A DNA stretch of 64,000 bases, taken from positions 124,001-188,000 of the forward strand of contig NZ_LGSS01000005.1 of assembly GCF_001190785.1 (NCBI RefSeq), read 5' to 3'. The notes below the pieces were generated by a model. The model was not told the DNA's origin. It worked only from the letters and a program-made list of their open reading frames with translations, and searched no databases. Position numbers and translations under genes: made by a program. Source of the DNA: Gottschalkia purinilytica. Its GTDB lineage: Bacteria > Bacillota > Clostridia > Tissierellales > Gottschalkiaceae. Positions 63,622-64,000 of this stretch are shown here, in pieces (the stretch's first letter is position 1; each line of letters opens with the position of its first letter).

Positions 63622-63742
63622 AAATTTTTTATGTGTAAAGCTGTAAAACACTATTATAAAAAATATTATCATAAATGATAAAAACATAATTAAAAAAAAC
63701 GAAACATAAAATAATAATAAAATCATTATTGGGGGAGAGAAA

Positions 63743-64000
63743 ATGACTTTAGGCAACTTAAAAGAAGAGAAAATGAAATTAAGTGACTTAGGGGGGAAAG
63801 AAATAGTCAATTTAAATAATGGAGGAAGATTAGGTATAATAGGGGACTCGGATTTGCTTATTGATAAAAAAAGTGGTAAAATTTTAGCGTTATTAGTTCC
63901 TGACAAAAATCAGTTTAGATTTTTTGGAGATAGAGATGAAGTAGAGATACCTTGGAACAGTGTAAAAAAAATAGGAAATGATATGATGATAATAGAAATA
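63743..64000 (+). CDS. ymxH: YlmC/YmxH family PRC-barrel protein (start only)
   Basis: The open frame continues past the right edge. Visible residues contain KLSDLGGKEIVNLNNGGRLG, SDLLIDKKSGKILALLVP and VEIPWNSVKKIGNDMMII, the small PRC-barrel pattern of the YlmC/YmxH family (the latter lies after mlpA in Bacillus). ATG 63743 is preceded by GGGGGAGAG; ATG 63773 would give a start closer to that of Bacillus YmxH. Family members are linked to sporulation, but function is unknown. Confidence 0.88.
   Translation, partial: MTLGNLKEEKMKLSDLGGKEIVNLNNGGRLGIIGDSDLLIDKKSGKILALLVPDKNQFRFFGDRDEVEIPWNSVKKIGNDMMIIEI

Larger units (their letters stand above)
62540..63975. repeat. Tandem duplication, unit 2 (SPOCS-like gene plus intact ymxH)
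   Basis: Unit 2 repeats the order of unit 1: hairpin, minus-strand SPOCS-like gene, promoter region, plus-strand ymxH. It is longer upstream of the SPOCS-like gene because of the 93-bp promoter repeat and further sequence at 63622-63730. Confidence 0.8.

Noticed and set aside
1-64000. CRISPR array, rRNA operon, insertion sequence or prophage
   Set aside because: No regularly spaced short repeats, no rRNA-like sequence, no transposase, integrase or phage structural protein among the readable frames.

Overview
The window is AT-rich and gene-dense. Its gene order is that of the Bacillus subtilis codY - fla/che - rpsB - tsf - pyrH - frr - uppS - cdsA - dxr - rseP - polC - rimP - nusA - ylxR - ylxQ - infB - rbfA - truB - ribF - rpsO - pnp - ylxY - mlpA - ymxH segment. 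Gene content (FapA, FlbD, in-operon motAB, ispG next to rseP, a PolC-type replicase, a PdaB/YlxY-type deacetylase, two cysteine-rich SPOCS-like spore-surface proteins) points to a motile, spore-forming low-GC Firmicute. It is probably a member of the Clostridia near the Tissierellales or Peptostreptococcales. That placement is inferred from content and order only.

Layout. (1) 1-357: the 3' end of codY and its terminator. (2) 586-32012: a single co-directional flagellar/chemotaxis operon of about 38 genes. It covers rod and basal body (flgB, flgC, fliE, fliF), switch (fliG, fliM, fliY), export ATPase and gate (fliH-fliJ, fliO-fliR, flhB, flhA), hook (fliK, flgD, flgE), motor (motA, motB, fliL), placement (flhF, flhG), chemotaxis (cheY, B, A, W, C, D), sigma-28 (fliA), fapA, and two small proteins, the last in the position of SwrB. 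Most junctions overlap or are under 30 bp. (3) 32099-35306: translation and nucleotide genes rpsB, tsf, pyrH and frr, starting from a near-consensus sigma-A promoter. (4) 35337-46862: isoprenoid and envelope genes (uppS, cdsA, an AI-2E-family permease, dxr, rseP, ispG), a small glycosyltransferase, mgtC and polC. (5) 47023-54483: rimP-nusA-rnpM-ylxQ-infB-rbfA-nrnA-truB-ribF. (6) 54487-59291: rpsO with a structured leader, pnp, a deacetylase and an M16 protease. (7) 59292-63740: an accessory insertion between mlpA and ymxH, with all its intact genes on the minus strand.

The accessory insertion is the most unusual part. It holds a THUMP-domain RNA methyltransferase and two paralogous cysteine-rich spore-surface-like genes. 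The second paralog arose with its flank: a decayed copy of ymxH lies at about 62158-62390, and an apparently intact ymxH runs off the right end of the window. The upstream region of the second paralog carries a further 93-bp tandem duplication that doubles a conserved promoter. A compact three-hairpin element lies at 59472-59573.

Other points worth a second look: the FlhG/YlxH homolog has lost both P-loop lysines but keeps the FlhF-activating N-terminal motif; CheB has no receiver domain, and no cheR is present; rpsB and flgE are each preceded by a very short ORF with its own ribosome binding site; and a 24-bp-arm perfect palindrome follows tsf. I found no CRISPR array, rRNA, tRNA, insertion sequence or prophage.
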